Origin: Chryseosolibacter sp044507775
GTDB taxonomy: Bacteria; Bacteroidota; Bacteroidia; Cytophagales; Cyclobacteriaceae
NCBI GenBank assembly: GCA_044507775.1
Contig: JBIQIY010000014.1
Span: forward strand, 1 to 64,000
Direction: 5' to 3'
Length of the DNA: 64,000 bases
The notes beneath the pieces were generated by a model. It was not told the origin of the DNA. It was given only the letters and a program-made list of their open reading frames with translations, and ran no database searches. Shown here one piece after another: positions 51,132-60,922 of the stretch. Within the stretch, counting starts at the first letter, position 1. Every line of letters begins with the position of its first letter. The translations under genes were made by a program, and so were the position numbers.

Positions 51132-52262
51132 TCAAATTTCGAATGGCAGGATGTCCCACACGCGCTTCCGCAGAACCCCAAATTCGCGAAAGCGGTAGCC
51201 CACCAATATTTTGAAGACGCTGTTGTTGCTGGAAAAGCCGACTGTATCAAACTTCAATGTGCTTCCCTGCGAAACATAACTCAGTCCTCCGAAGAGGCGA
51301 TCGCCATTGTAGCCAATGGCCACCCGCGCTCCGAAGAATGTGTTGATCTCGATGTCATAGTTCGTGAGAGGCCTCCCCTCGAGGTCATAGTTGATCCAGT
51401 GGTGAGCGGGCCCGAAGGCGAGCATCGTGTTGAGAAAAAAATGATGGTACGTGAGATTGATCGTGTAACCCGGCGCGATGCTGAAAGTGGTATAGCGCAG
51501 ACGCGTAAAGTCGACCGCGCTTCCGAAATCCGCCCTTCGGTTGCTATTGACAACCGACGAATCGGCCGCAACCCGAAATGTGGACAAAGAGCCGAGAATG
51601 ATAAATGAACCGGTGCTGTGTAGTTGGCGCTCGGCAAAGTTGTATGCCGAGCGAAGCGAATACTTCAGACCTTTGAATACGTAATGACCGGTCAAACCGA
51701 AGTTTCGCGTGGCAATGTCCGGTCGTTGAGGAAACGGTTCATTGGCGGCTGGCGTGTGCTCGCTATCGACGATGTAGAATCCGGTATAGCGCTGAAGAAA
51801 GGCGTCCAGGCCCCAGCGCTTTGCAAGGACATTGAGTTGTATGTCCTGAGCTTTTGATTCGCCGTACCGCTCAATGCTTTGCTCTCTTAGCGGTATTGCA
51901 AACGCCAGCTCTGCACCGAGCTCAAACATGTACAACCCAACGCCCAGGCTATACGAATTATTGGGTTCATAAGTCAACGCCGGTCCGCGCCTGGGTTTTG
52001 CCAGTTCGAAGCTGAGACTCCGGCGTTTGAGAACGGGGTATACGAAGAAATAGTCCTGAAAACCTTCGATGTAGCTGGCCCTGATAGAGTCCTTCACTTC
52101 CCTTCCCGACCGCAGGCTATCGCCCTCTCCGGCCTCTTCCTGTTGTTGAGCACCCACTGCAAATGAAGAAAGAGCGATGGGTATTGCGATTAATATGCAT
52201 AAGACGCGTCCTCGGCGACTCCCGCTTCGGGATGCTGTCCCCTGATCACAGAATATACTCAC
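51132..52262 (-). CDS. DUF4421 outer-membrane-type protein
   Basis: A 376-residue protein with a basic N-terminus, a hydrophobic signal segment (~20-38) and probable cleavage after VGA. The mature part matches DUF4421, a Bacteroidota family. It has YEPNNSYSLGVGLYM near 97-111 and alternating strands rich in aromatic residues, suggesting an outer-membrane beta-barrel of ~14 strands. Function is unknown. Its start overlaps the hslU stop by 17 bp. Confidence 0.83.
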   Translation of the reverse strand: MSIFCDQGTASRSGSRRGRVLCILIAIPIALSSFAVGAQQQEEAGEGDSLRSGREVKDSIRASYIEGFQDYFFVYPVLKRRSLSFELAKPRRGPALTYEPNNSYSLGVGLYMFELGAELAFAIPLREQSIERYGESKAQDIQLNVLAKRWGLDAFLQRYTGFYIVDSEHTPAANEPFPQRPDIATRNFGLTGHYVFKGLKYSLRSAYNFAERQLHSTGSFIILGSLSTFRVAADSSVVNSNRRADFGSAVDFTRLRYTTFSIAPGYTINLTYHHFFLNTMLAFGPAHHWINYDLEGRPLTNYDIEINTFFGARVAIGYNGDRLFGGLSYVSQGSTLKFDTVGFSSNNSVFKILVGYRFREFGVLRKRVWDILPFEI

Positions 52263-53646
52263 TCAGGTCCTTGTTTTTGACGAAGCCACTGAGTTTTTCT
52301 CTTACCGTCGCCGCGTCGACAGTAATGGTGGAATCAGCACGGATTTTGTCCGGTACGTCGAACAGGAATTCATTCAGTAATTTGCTCATCACGGTATGTA
52401 AACGGCGAGCTCCGATGTTCTCGACTTCCGCGTTGATGACGAAAGCCGTATTTGCAATTTCTTCGATTGCGTCTTCCGTAAACGTCATCTTCACATTTTC
52501 TGCTTCGAACAGCGCCTGGTATTGCTTCGACAGCGCGTTCTTCGGTTCCTTCAGAATCCGGATAAAGTCCTCCTTCGTCAGGTTGTTGAGCTCGACGCGG
52601 ATCGGAAAGCGCCCTTGCAGTTCCGGAATCAGGTCCGAAGGCTTGGCGCCGTGAAACGCACCGGCAGCCACGAACAATACGTGGTCCGTTTTGATCACGC
52701 CATATTTGGTATTCACCGTACTTCCTTCTACTATCGGCAGGAGATCGCGTTGGACACCTTCACGACTCACATCCGGACCACCGCCCGAGCCTTTCTTGGA
52801 CCCGGATGCGATCTTGTCGATCTCATCGATAAAAATGATCCCCGCGTCTTCCGCGCGGCGAATCGCTTCATCCTTCACTTCATCCATGTCGATGAGCTTC
52901 GCCGCTTCTTCCTCGAGGAGTATCCTGCGCGCTTCCGCTACGGTCACCTTGCGCTTTTTGGATTTCTTCGGCATCATGCCGTTCAGCATCTCCTGCAGGT
53001 TCATCATGGACACCTCGTCCATCATCCCCGCACCTACCATTCCCACGTTCGGACCCGTGCCTCCTTTGATGTTGATCTCGATCTTCCGCTCTTCCAGCTC
53101 GCCGTTCCTGATCTTCTCGCGAAACAGATTTCGCGTGCGCTCATTCAATTCTTCATCGGAAGCCGGCGCGCTTTCCGGATTGTTTGCAAACCCTGCGGTT
53201 GACCGGGTCGTCGTGCCTTTGAGTGGTGGGATGAGTGCATCCAGGATGATATCTTCCACAATGAGCGCGGCCTTTTCCTTTACTTCTTCCTTCTTCCGCG
53301 CCTTGACCATGTTAACGGATTGTTCAACGAGATCGCGCACCATACTCTCAACGTCACGCCCCACATATCCTACCTCCGTGAACTTTGACGCCTCTACTTT
53401 CACAAAAGGCGCATCGGCAATTCTCGCCAGGCGACGGGCGATCTCCGTTTTTCCGACACCCGTTGCTCCGATCATGAGAATATTATTGGGAACAATCTCG
53501 CCCTGAATGTCAGAGTCGACATTCATTCTTCGCCAGCGATTGCGCAGCGCAATAGCAACATTCCGTTTCGCCTCATACTGCCCGATAATATATTTATCGA
53601 GCTCGGCGACTATTTGCTGAGGAGTTAAATATTTTTCGTCCATCAT
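52246..53646 (-). CDS. hslU: ATP-dependent protease ATPase subunit HslU
   Basis: AAA+ unfoldase that works with the HslV peptidase. The 466-residue protein has ELDKYIIGQYEAKRNVAIAL near 14-33, Walker A GATGVGKTE near 58-66 and Walker B IIFIDEIDK near 276. An insertion (I) domain lies at ~115-250, and the C-terminal DLSEYIL ends in the hydrophobic residues that dock into HslV. The expected neighbour hslV is not next to it: lon is 95 bp upstream and the DUF4421 gene overlaps its end. Confidence 0.95.
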   Translation of the reverse strand: MMDEKYLTPQQIVAELDKYIIGQYEAKRNVAIALRNRWRRMNVDSDIQGEIVPNNILMIGATGVGKTEIARRLARIADAPFVKVEASKFTEVGYVGRDVESMVRDLVEQSVNMVKARKKEEVKEKAALIVEDIILDALIPPLKGTTTRSTAGFANNPESAPASDEELNERTRNLFREKIRNGELEERKIEINIKGGTGPNVGMVGAGMMDEVSMMNLQEMLNGMMPKKSKKRKVTVAEARRILLEEEAAKLIDMDEVKDEAIRRAEDAGIIFIDEIDKIASGSKKGSGGGPDVSREGVQRDLLPIVEGSTVNTKYGVIKTDHVLFVAAGAFHGAKPSDLIPELQGRFPIRVELNNLTKEDFIRILKEPKNALSKQYQALFEAENVKMTFTEDAIEEIANTAFVINAEVENIGARRLHTVMSKLLNEFLFDVPDKIRADSTITVDAATVREKLSGFVKNKDLSEYIL

Positions 53647-53741
53647 AGTTTAACTGTCTGTGTTCCCGGGGCGGGCCCGCAAAGCGATCGCGACTGCACT
53701 CACACAATTTTGGCTGATTTGCGAGGGGCCTGGAAACGGAT

Positions 53742-56213
53742 CTAATTATGCATGTAATTTTGCAGCTTCGGTTCCGTCAACGCAAAATTCATCGGCCTGA
53801 CAACTTTCTCCTTCAACAAGGCGACCTTCAACACGTCGTCGACGGTATCCACATAATAAAACGTCAATCCCTTCAGGTATTGCTTTTCGATCTCGTCAAT
53901 ATCGCGCTTGTTCTTTGCGCTCAATACGATCTCGCGTATGCCGCTTCTCTTGGCTGCCAGTATCTTCTCTTTGATTCCTCCGACAGGCAAGACCTTGCCA
54001 CGCAGCGTTATCTCACCGGTCATGGCGAGCTTGGATTTGACCTTGCGCTGCGTATAGATCGAAGCAAGCGAGGTGAGCATCGTAATGCCCGCCGAGGGAC
54101 CGTCTTTGGGAACCGCTCCTGCCGGAACGTGAATGTGCAGGTCGTATTGCTGAAATACGCGCGGATCAATTCCCAGGTTTTCGGCGTTGAACTTCAGATA
54201 CGAAAGCGCCGCCATTGCAGACTCCTTCATCACTTCGCCAAGTTGTCCCGAGATCGTCAGCGCTCCCTTTCCCTTACTCAGGCTTGACTCGACAAAAAGG
54301 ATCTCGCCCCCCACTTGGGTCCATGCCAGACCCGTAACAACACCGGCGATATCGTTGCCCTGATACAATTCCTCGTCGTGGCTTTCGGCGCCGAGCGTTT
54401 TCCGCACAGTCGTTTCTGTGATTACCTTCTCGTATTCCTCCTCCATGGCCACCGATTTCGCAACGTTGCGGATGATGGTGCCGATTTTCCGCTCCAGGTT
54501 CCGCACGCCCGACTCCCGCGTGTAACTGCTGATGATCTTAGCTACTGCGGGCTTGGTAAACTTTACCTGCGACGCCTTCAGTCCGTGTTCCTTCAGCTGT
54601 TTCGGAATAAGGTGCTTCATCGCGATCTCGACCTTTTCTTCCTGGGTATATCCCGTCACTTCAATGATTTCCATGCGATCGCGAAGCGCGGGATGAATCG
54701 TATCCAGTGCGTTCGCCGTGGCAATGAACAATACCTTCGACAAATCGTAGTCAACTTCGAGGTAGTTGTCACCGAACGCGTGGTTCTGTTCCGGATCGAG
54801 CACCTCGAGCAACGCTGAAGACGGGTCGCCTCTGAAATCAGATTTCACTTTGTCGATTTCATCCAGTATGAATACCGGGTTGGATGTTTGTGATTTTTTG
54901 ATGTTCTGCAATATCTTTCCGGGCATCGCGCCAACATAGGTTTTTCGATGGCCTCGTATCTCGGCTTCGTCATGTACGCCGCCCAGCGACATACGGATGT
55001 ACTTACGCTGCAATGCCTTGGCAATCGAACGTCCCAGGGAAGTTTTGCCGACGCCAGGAGGACCATAGAGACAGAGGATAGGTCCCTTCATATCCTGCTT
55101 CAGCTTGAGAACTGCCAGGTACTCAAGTATCCGGGTTTTCACTTTCTCCAGTCCGAAGTGGTCACGATCGAGAATTCTCCTTGCGCGCTTCAGGTCAAAG
55201 TCGTCATTCGTATATTCCGCCCACGGCAGATCCAGCATGAACTCCACATAGTTCATCGCCACCGGGTACTCCGCTGCCATGGGGTTGATACGCATCAGCT
55301 TTTCCAGCTCTTTTTTGAAGTGCTCCGCCACAGGCTTTGGCCATTTTTTCCCCTCGGCGCGTTTGCGCAGCTTTTCCACTTCCTTGTCCGGTCCGTCATA
55401 GCCAAGTTCGTCCTGCAATACCTTTATCTGCTGACGGAGGAAATAATCGCGCTGCTGCTGATCAATATCGGTATGAACTTTCTTCTGGATCTCATTTTTG
55501 ATTTCCAGCATCTGCACATCGCGGCGCATGTACTGCAACAGCAGCGTTCCGCGATCGATGAGATTTTGCGTTTCCAGTATTTTCTGCTTGTCGGAGACGT
55601 CGACATTCAGATTGCTGGCGAGAAAGTGAATGAGAAACGACATGCTGGAAATATTATCCAACGCAACCTGCGCTTCCTGCGGGATTTCCGGATTGAGCTT
55701 CAAAATTTTTAGCGCCGCATCCTTGAGCGATTGCACGAGCGCTTTTGCTTCCTTGCCATTGATGTTCAGTACCGGCTCCGTCAGCAACTGAATCTTCGCT
55801 GTCAGGTACGGATCCTCCTGCACAAACTCGCTGATGCTGAAACGGTTTTTTCCCTGAATAATGATCGTGGTATTGCCGTCGGGCAAGACCAACATCTTGA
55901 TTATCCGCGCAACCGTTCCCGTGCGGTACAGATCATCAACAGCAGGCTCTTCCGCCTGTGAATTTTTTTGTGCGATCACACCGATGATCCGGTTCCCCTG
56001 ATAAGCTTTTTTCACAAGCTTGATCGATTTCTGTCGACCGACAGTTATGGGAATAACCACGCCCGGAAACAGCACCGTATTCTTGATGGGAAGGATCGAT
56101 AAGTGTTCCGGCAGATCTTCTGGTTTCAGATCACTTTCCTGTTCAGGATTGATCATTTGAATGAGATCGTCGGATTCCTCCTGCACCAGTTGTATAGCCA
56201 AGGTTTTAAACAT
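53742..56213 (-). CDS. lon: Lon protease (endopeptidase La)
   Basis: Cytosolic AAA+ serine protease for misfolded and regulatory proteins. The 823-residue chain has an N-terminal substrate domain (~35-240; SILPIKNTVLFPGVVIPI), a helical linker, Walker A GPPGVGKT and a protease domain with catalytic Ser707 in KDGPSAG and Lys750 in GGIKEK. All catalytic residues are intact and the length is typical. It appears to head a lon-hslU-DUF4421-acyltransferase run on the minus strand. Confidence 0.97.
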   Translation of the reverse strand: MFKTLAIQLVQEESDDLIQMINPEQESDLKPEDLPEHLSILPIKNTVLFPGVVIPITVGRQKSIKLVKKAYQGNRIIGVIAQKNSQAEEPAVDDLYRTGTVARIIKMLVLPDGNTTIIIQGKNRFSISEFVQEDPYLTAKIQLLTEPVLNINGKEAKALVQSLKDAALKILKLNPEIPQEAQVALDNISSMSFLIHFLASNLNVDVSDKQKILETQNLIDRGTLLLQYMRRDVQMLEIKNEIQKKVHTDIDQQQRDYFLRQQIKVLQDELGYDGPDKEVEKLRKRAEGKKWPKPVAEHFKKELEKLMRINPMAAEYPVAMNYVEFMLDLPWAEYTNDDFDLKRARRILDRDHFGLEKVKTRILEYLAVLKLKQDMKGPILCLYGPPGVGKTSLGRSIAKALQRKYIRMSLGGVHDEAEIRGHRKTYVGAMPGKILQNIKKSQTSNPVFILDEIDKVKSDFRGDPSSALLEVLDPEQNHAFGDNYLEVDYDLSKVLFIATANALDTIHPALRDRMEIIEVTGYTQEEKVEIAMKHLIPKQLKEHGLKASQVKFTKPAVAKIISSYTRESGVRNLERKIGTIIRNVAKSVAMEEEYEKVITETTVRKTLGAESHDEELYQGNDIAGVVTGLAWTQVGGEILFVESSLSKGKGALTISGQLGEVMKESAMAALSYLKFNAENLGIDPRVFQQYDLHIHVPAGAVPKDGPSAGITMLTSLASIYTQRKVKSKLAMTGEITLRGKVLPVGGIKEKILAAKRSGIREIVLSAKNKRDIDEIEKQYLKGLTFYYVDTVDDVLKVALLKEKVVRPMNFALTEPKLQNYMHN

Positions 56214-56367
56214 GCTTATGGAATGTCAGTTTGACACAACAATGAAAGAATTGTTGCTTTTTTCTATAAAGGGTTATTTGGACAATAGTAGTGCCAGTGG
56301 TGTTGTAAAAGAAGCAAAAATGTAACAACTTTAGTGAGTTTGCGCCCCTTTTAACACATCAGGTTAA

Positions 56368-58332
56368 GTGAAAACCTATTTTTTGATCGTTATAACGGCA
56401 TTTTCCCTCCTTGGTTCTTCATCCCTGCAGGCTCAGAAGAAAAAAAACAGATTTAAGAGCGGCGGAGTCGTCGAATTAAACGATAGCCTGACAACATACA
56501 GCCAATCTGGCATCTTTAATTTTCCAAATCTCAACAAAGTCAGGTATTACGCGCAGGAGAGCGCGAGGGCCCGCATTGCCCGACTCGGACAATCGCAGGC
56601 CGGACCGGAATTATACACGAGCCTTAAAGAATACATAACCAATTTTGGCATAGAAAACTTTTCGGCCGATACCCCATTGTTGTGGAAGCTTGCGAAACTA
56701 TCCGAGACATACGGTCCACCGGGAGAGGCAATACTGCTCTACAAGCTGGTGTTAAAGCACTTCCGGAAAAACATTGATATTCTACAGGCGAGGAAGGACT
56801 ACGATAGCATCGCGGTGGAGAGAAAAGAGGATTATGTTCCGCTTCAGCAATACTACGAGCTGGTCGCCTTTCGCAAGGAGATCGATACGCTTCGACCGCC
56901 ACAGGGAGTGCTGGTGCGAATGGGAGATTGGGTAAACTCGCCAAAGGCCGACTACGGTCCCACCATCGGCAACCTCGACTATGTACTCCTGTTTACATCC
57001 AAGAGAAATTCGTTGATGTCCATTGAGCGCACGTATAACGAAGATCTTTTTTTTACAACAAAGGAGAACGACCAGTGGATGGAGGCGCAGCCCTTCACGA
57101 CCATCAACACCCGCTACAATGAAGGATCCGCCTGTCTTAGCAAAGACGGAAAAACCCTCTACTTCGCGCGATGCAACTCACCCGACTCCTACGGAAACTG
57201 TGATATTTTTGAAGCCACTCTTTCCGCAGACAGCGTGTGGTCTAACGTCAGAAACCTCGGCACCAACATCAACACGATATCATGGGACTCACACCCCTCT
57301 CTGTCGCACTCCGGCGATACGCTCTTCTTTGCTTCTGACAGGCTTGGAGGATTCGGGCTTTCGGACATTTACTTCGCAACGAAAGATGCAGAGGGCAAAT
57401 GGCAAAAAGCTCAGAACATCGGACCTATCGTGAACACGCGCGGAAATGAGGTCAGCCCGTTCTATCACCACCGCTACAATGTCCTGTACTTCAGTTCCGA
57501 CGGGCAGCCGTTGAGTTTTGGAGATTTCGACATCTATAAATCTTATCGGCAGCAAGTAAACTGGGGCGAACCGAAAAACATCGGCCCGCTGGTGAACGGA
57601 CCCGGCAGCGAGTACTATTTTACGATCGACTCGGAGTCCAGCCAGTTGTTTTACGCCCGCTCAGATGAAAGCGACATTGAAAATCTCGACCTGCACACAT
57701 TTCCCGTTCCTATGGAAGCGCAGCCCACAGCGATTGCAAAATTGAGGGGTTCGCTTATCAACTCGCAAACAAAAAAACCTTTCACGGGAATTGTGTCAGT
57801 TATCGACATGGATAAAGGCGTTGAAGTTGCGCCGAAATTTTTGAGACCGGATGGCTCATTCGATTTTGAGCTCATCAACAAGCGGAACTATCTGCTCATC
57901 ATTCAGGGTGAGGATTTCTTCAGGATTGAAGAACTGTTCTTTATGGACGGAGACACGGAAATGCACCGGGAAACGGATCCCATTGAAAGCAAGATCGCAT
58001 TTGCGTCGCTCGAGTTTGAAAACGGCAAGGCCGACATCCTTCCTCTTATGCACTCCGATCTTGACAAACTGGCAAACTTCATGATTGACCACCCGGATTT
58101 CTCGCTGAACATTTCGGGCCACACCGACTCGCAGGGAAGCGAAGATTCGAATCTGCGGCTATCACAGGCGCGAGCTGACGCCATCAAGGCTTACCTGATC
58201 TATCAGTTCAAAATTGACGCGGCCCGCATTAGCGCGATGGGGTATGGAAGCTCAAAGCCTTTGGTAGAAGAAACGAATGACGAGAACAGAAAACTAAATC
58301 GCCGGGTCGAATTCGACATCCGGCGACAGTAG
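56368..58332 (+). CDS. OmpA-family protein with TPR-like, PD40 and CRD domains (PorE-like)
   Basis: A 654-residue exported protein from a GTG start, with a signal peptide ending near SLQAQ (no lipobox Cys). The domain order is: a helical TPR-like segment (~60-160), a PD40 beta-propeller (~190-450; TLYFARCNSPDSYGNCDIFE, TLFFASDRLGGFGLSDIYF), a carboxypeptidase-regulatory-like domain (~455-535) and an OmpA peptidoglycan-binding domain (~545-654; ISGHTDSQGSEDSNLRLSQ). This is the layout of PorE of the type IX secretion system, although PorE is a lipoprotein. It could instead be one of the many PD40-OmpA envelope proteins of the phylum. Confidence 0.8.
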   Translation: MKTYFLIVITAFSLLGSSSLQAQKKKNRFKSGGVVELNDSLTTYSQSGIFNFPNLNKVRYYAQESARARIARLGQSQAGPELYTSLKEYITNFGIENFSADTPLLWKLAKLSETYGPPGEAILLYKLVLKHFRKNIDILQARKDYDSIAVERKEDYVPLQQYYELVAFRKEIDTLRPPQGVLVRMGDWVNSPKADYGPTIGNLDYVLLFTSKRNSLMSIERTYNEDLFFTTKENDQWMEAQPFTTINTRYNEGSACLSKDGKTLYFARCNSPDSYGNCDIFEATLSADSVWSNVRNLGTNINTISWDSHPSLSHSGDTLFFASDRLGGFGLSDIYFATKDAEGKWQKAQNIGPIVNTRGNEVSPFYHHRYNVLYFSSDGQPLSFGDFDIYKSYRQQVNWGEPKNIGPLVNGPGSEYYFTIDSESSQLFYARSDESDIENLDLHTFPVPMEAQPTAIAKLRGSLINSQTKKPFTGIVSVIDMDKGVEVAPKFLRPDGSFDFELINKRNYLLIIQGEDFFRIEELFFMDGDTEMHRETDPIESKIAFASLEFENGKADILPLMHSDLDKLANFMIDHPDFSLNISGHTDSQGSEDSNLRLSQARADAIKAYLIYQFKIDAARISAMGYGSSKPLVEETNDENRKLNRRVEFDIRRQ

Positions 58333-58350
58333 TAACTTTTCCCGCTATGA

Positions 58351-59688
58351 CTAGGGATTAAATATCTTCAGGATATCGTTGGCGAAGATGAATACCATCA
58401 AACCCAGCAAGAATACCATTCCGACTTTCTGCGCAGTTTCCAGGAACTTGTCTGACGGTTTGCGCCGCGAAATGATCTCATAGGAAAGAAACATCACGTG
58501 TCCTCCGTCAAGCGCCGGTATCGGCAACAGGTTCATGAATGCCAGCACGAGGGAAAGCACCCCTGTTAACGACCAGAATCTTTCCCAGTCCCACGTTTCA
58601 CCAAAGGCCTGCATGATACCAATCGGTCCGGAAAGGGATTCCTTCGGCGATAGGGCGCCTGAGATAATTTTTCCAAATGCCTTTATCTGGACGGCAAGCG
58701 TTGTAAACGCCCGTTCTGTTCCCAAGGGAATCGACTCGGCAAAACTGTAGGTGATCCTGCGCTCGGCCTGGTCAAAGAAGTCCTTTGGCCTGATGGAGTA
58801 AACGCCCAGTTCTGTAGCCTCTTTAAAAGATTCTTTCAGGGTCACGACATCCCCCGCCCGCTGTACCTTTACCGCGAGCGTGTCGATGCTATTTGACTTT
58901 AGAAAAGTTGTTATCTCGTCGTTGTAGGTAATCGGAGTGCCGTTCATTTCGATGATGCGATCACCTTCGCGGAGTCCCATTTTGTCCGCCACAGAACCGG
59001 GTTTGACGGATGAAATGACCGAGGGGAACCGGTATGAAAGAAAATTCCGCGCGGTCTCCTTTTTGTTGAATTTCTGGATAAAATCCCCGGGAATTGGGAT
59101 TTCAACAAGTTTGCCGTCGCGTTCTACGGTATAGCTGGCCTGCCCTGCGAGGAGCGTCTCAGGCCTGATCAGGTCCTCGAGGTATTCGTATTCATGACCG
59201 TTTATTTTGACAATCTTGTCGCCGGTTTTGAGACCAATGCTTTCACCTACTTCGTAAACCTGAAAGCCGCCGTTGTTATTAATGGCGTCCTTCAGCAAGT
59301 AAGTATCACCGAACGCGTATGTGATTCCAATGAAAATCATCACACCCACGACGACGTTGACGAAAATCCCGCCGAGCATTACGATGAGGCGTTGCCACGC
59401 CGGCTTAGACCTGAACTCCCAGGGCTGCGGAGGTTGCTTCATCGCTTCAGAGTCCAGTGACTCGTCGATCATGCCGGAGATCTTCACATAGCCACCCAGC
59501 GGAATAGCGCTTATTGCGTATTCGGTCTCTCCTTTTTTGAAAGACCATATTTTCGGCGGGAAACCAATGGAAAACTGCTCAACGCGCATTCCAAAATATT
59601 TGGCCGCAATGAGGTGCCCAAACTCATGTACCGCAACCAGAAAAGAAAGGCTCAGCAGAAGCTGAGCGAGCATGATCATCCAATCCAT
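58351..59688 (-). CDS. rseP: Site-2 intramembrane protease RseP
   Basis: Zinc metalloprotease that cuts within membrane helices (anti-sigma factors, signal peptide remnants). The 445-residue protein has HEFGH at 21-25 in the first helix, FPPKIWSFKKGETEYAISAI near 44 and two PDZ domains (~125-200 and ~205-290). The second zinc motif is NLLPIPALDGGH in the third helix near 390, followed by a final helix. It follows dxr by 17 bp, a conserved pairing, and is convergent with the OmpA-family gene. Confidence 0.95.
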   Translation of the reverse strand: MDWMIMLAQLLLSLSFLVAVHEFGHLIAAKYFGMRVEQFSIGFPPKIWSFKKGETEYAISAIPLGGYVKISGMIDESLDSEAMKQPPQPWEFRSKPAWQRLIVMLGGIFVNVVVGVMIFIGITYAFGDTYLLKDAINNNGGFQVYEVGESIGLKTGDKIVKINGHEYEYLEDLIRPETLLAGQASYTVERDGKLVEIPIPGDFIQKFNKKETARNFLSYRFPSVISSVKPGSVADKMGLREGDRIIEMNGTPITYNDEITTFLKSNSIDTLAVKVQRAGDVVTLKESFKEATELGVYSIRPKDFFDQAERRITYSFAESIPLGTERAFTTLAVQIKAFGKIISGALSPKESLSGPIGIMQAFGETWDWERFWSLTGVLSLVLAFMNLLPIPALDGGHVMFLSYEIISRRKPSDKFLETAQKVGMVFLLGLMVFIFANDILKIFNP

Positions 59689-59705
59689 CGTATGTTCTTA
59701 GTCTG

Positions 59706-60863
59706 TTATTTTATTGTTTCAAAAGCCATTACCCGTGTCTCACGATCCGTTTCCACATAGTCTTCGTAGGAGGGATTCTTAATATAAGCGATTTTTTCGA
59801 GGCATCGTTCCACGATAGCCGGCATTTCCAGGAAACCGACGCGGTCCTTCAAAAACCCTGCCACCGCAACCTCATTTGCCGCATTCAGGACACATGGCAT
59901 ATTTCCACCCAGCTTTAAAGCCTCAAAAGCCAGCGCAAGATTACGAAAAGTTTCCGTATCAGGCTTTTCAAAGCTCAAAGACGGGTACTTGAAGAAATCG
60001 AAACGGGGAAATTCTGTTTTCAGCCTAAGCGGATAAGTCAGCGCATACTGGATGGGTAAACGCATATCGGGCAGGCCGAGTTGCGCTTTGATAGACCCAT
60101 CTTCAAACTGAACCAGCGAGTGTATGATCGACTGTGGATGAACCACGACTTCCATCTGATCCGGCCGTACCCCGAATAGCCACCGTGCTTCAATCACCTC
60201 AAGGCCCTTGTTCATCAGACTGGCGGAGTCGATGGTAATCTTGTCACCCATAGCCCAGTTCGGGTGCCGCAGCGCCTCGGCTTTCGTCACGCGTGCCAGG
60301 TCCTGAGACTTCCTCCCGCGGAACGGGCCGCCGGATGCGGTGAGTATTATTTTTTCGATTTTGTTGTTGAACTCTCCAGCCAGGCATTGGAAGATGGCCG
60401 AATGCTCGGAATCTACGGGGATAATGTTGACACCTTTGTCTCTGGCCGTACGCGTGACCAGTTCGCCGGCCACTACCAGCGTCTCCTTGTTGGCGAGGGC
60501 TATAGGCTTGCCCATTTCAATAGCTCGCAATGTGGGGCGCAATCCCGGGTATCCAACCAGTGCCGTGAGGACCATATCGATGGTTTCCATTTCGACTATG
60601 GAAGCCAGCGCATTTTCGCCGGCATAAACCTTGATGTCCTCCTTCGCCAATGCCTGGCGAAGCGTTTCATAATGATCCGGATTGCCGATGACGACGGCGT
60701 TAGGCTGGAACTTCTTCGCCTGAGCGGTCAGCAGCTCCACATTATTTTGCGCGGTGAGAACCTCGACCTGAAAGGACTCTTCATGCTGGGATATTACTTC
60801 CAATGCCTGCCGGCCGATGGAGCCGGTTGATCCGAGGATGGCGATGTTTTTCTTTCGAGTCAA
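59706..60863 (-). CDS. dxr: 1-deoxy-D-xylulose-5-phosphate reductoisomerase
   Basis: First committed step of the MEP isoprenoid pathway. The 385-residue protein has the NADPH loop ILGSTGSIGRQALEV at ~9-23 and LANKETLVVAGEL near 122. The metal/substrate motifs are DSEHSAIFQCL near 151 and ASGGPFRG near 177, with NWAMGDKITIDSASLMNKG near 202-220. It is complete and lies upstream of rseP in the same direction. Confidence 0.96.
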   Translation of the reverse strand: MTRKKNIAILGSTGSIGRQALEVISQHEESFQVEVLTAQNNVELLTAQAKKFQPNAVVIGNPDHYETLRQALAKEDIKVYAGENALASIVEMETIDMVLTALVGYPGLRPTLRAIEMGKPIALANKETLVVAGELVTRTARDKGVNIIPVDSEHSAIFQCLAGEFNNKIEKIILTASGGPFRGRKSQDLARVTKAEALRHPNWAMGDKITIDSASLMNKGLEVIEARWLFGVRPDQMEVVVHPQSIIHSLVQFEDGSIKAQLGLPDMRLPIQYALTYPLRLKTEFPRFDFFKYPSLSFEKPDTETFRNLALAFEALKLGGNMPCVLNAANEVAVAGFLKDRVGFLEMPAIVERCLEKIAYIKNPSYEDYVETDRETRVMAFETIK

Positions 60864-60922
60864 ATGCTTAAAACGTTGTTCGGGATGCGCTGCAATATCT
60901 ACTTGAGTACAGGTTAAATTTG

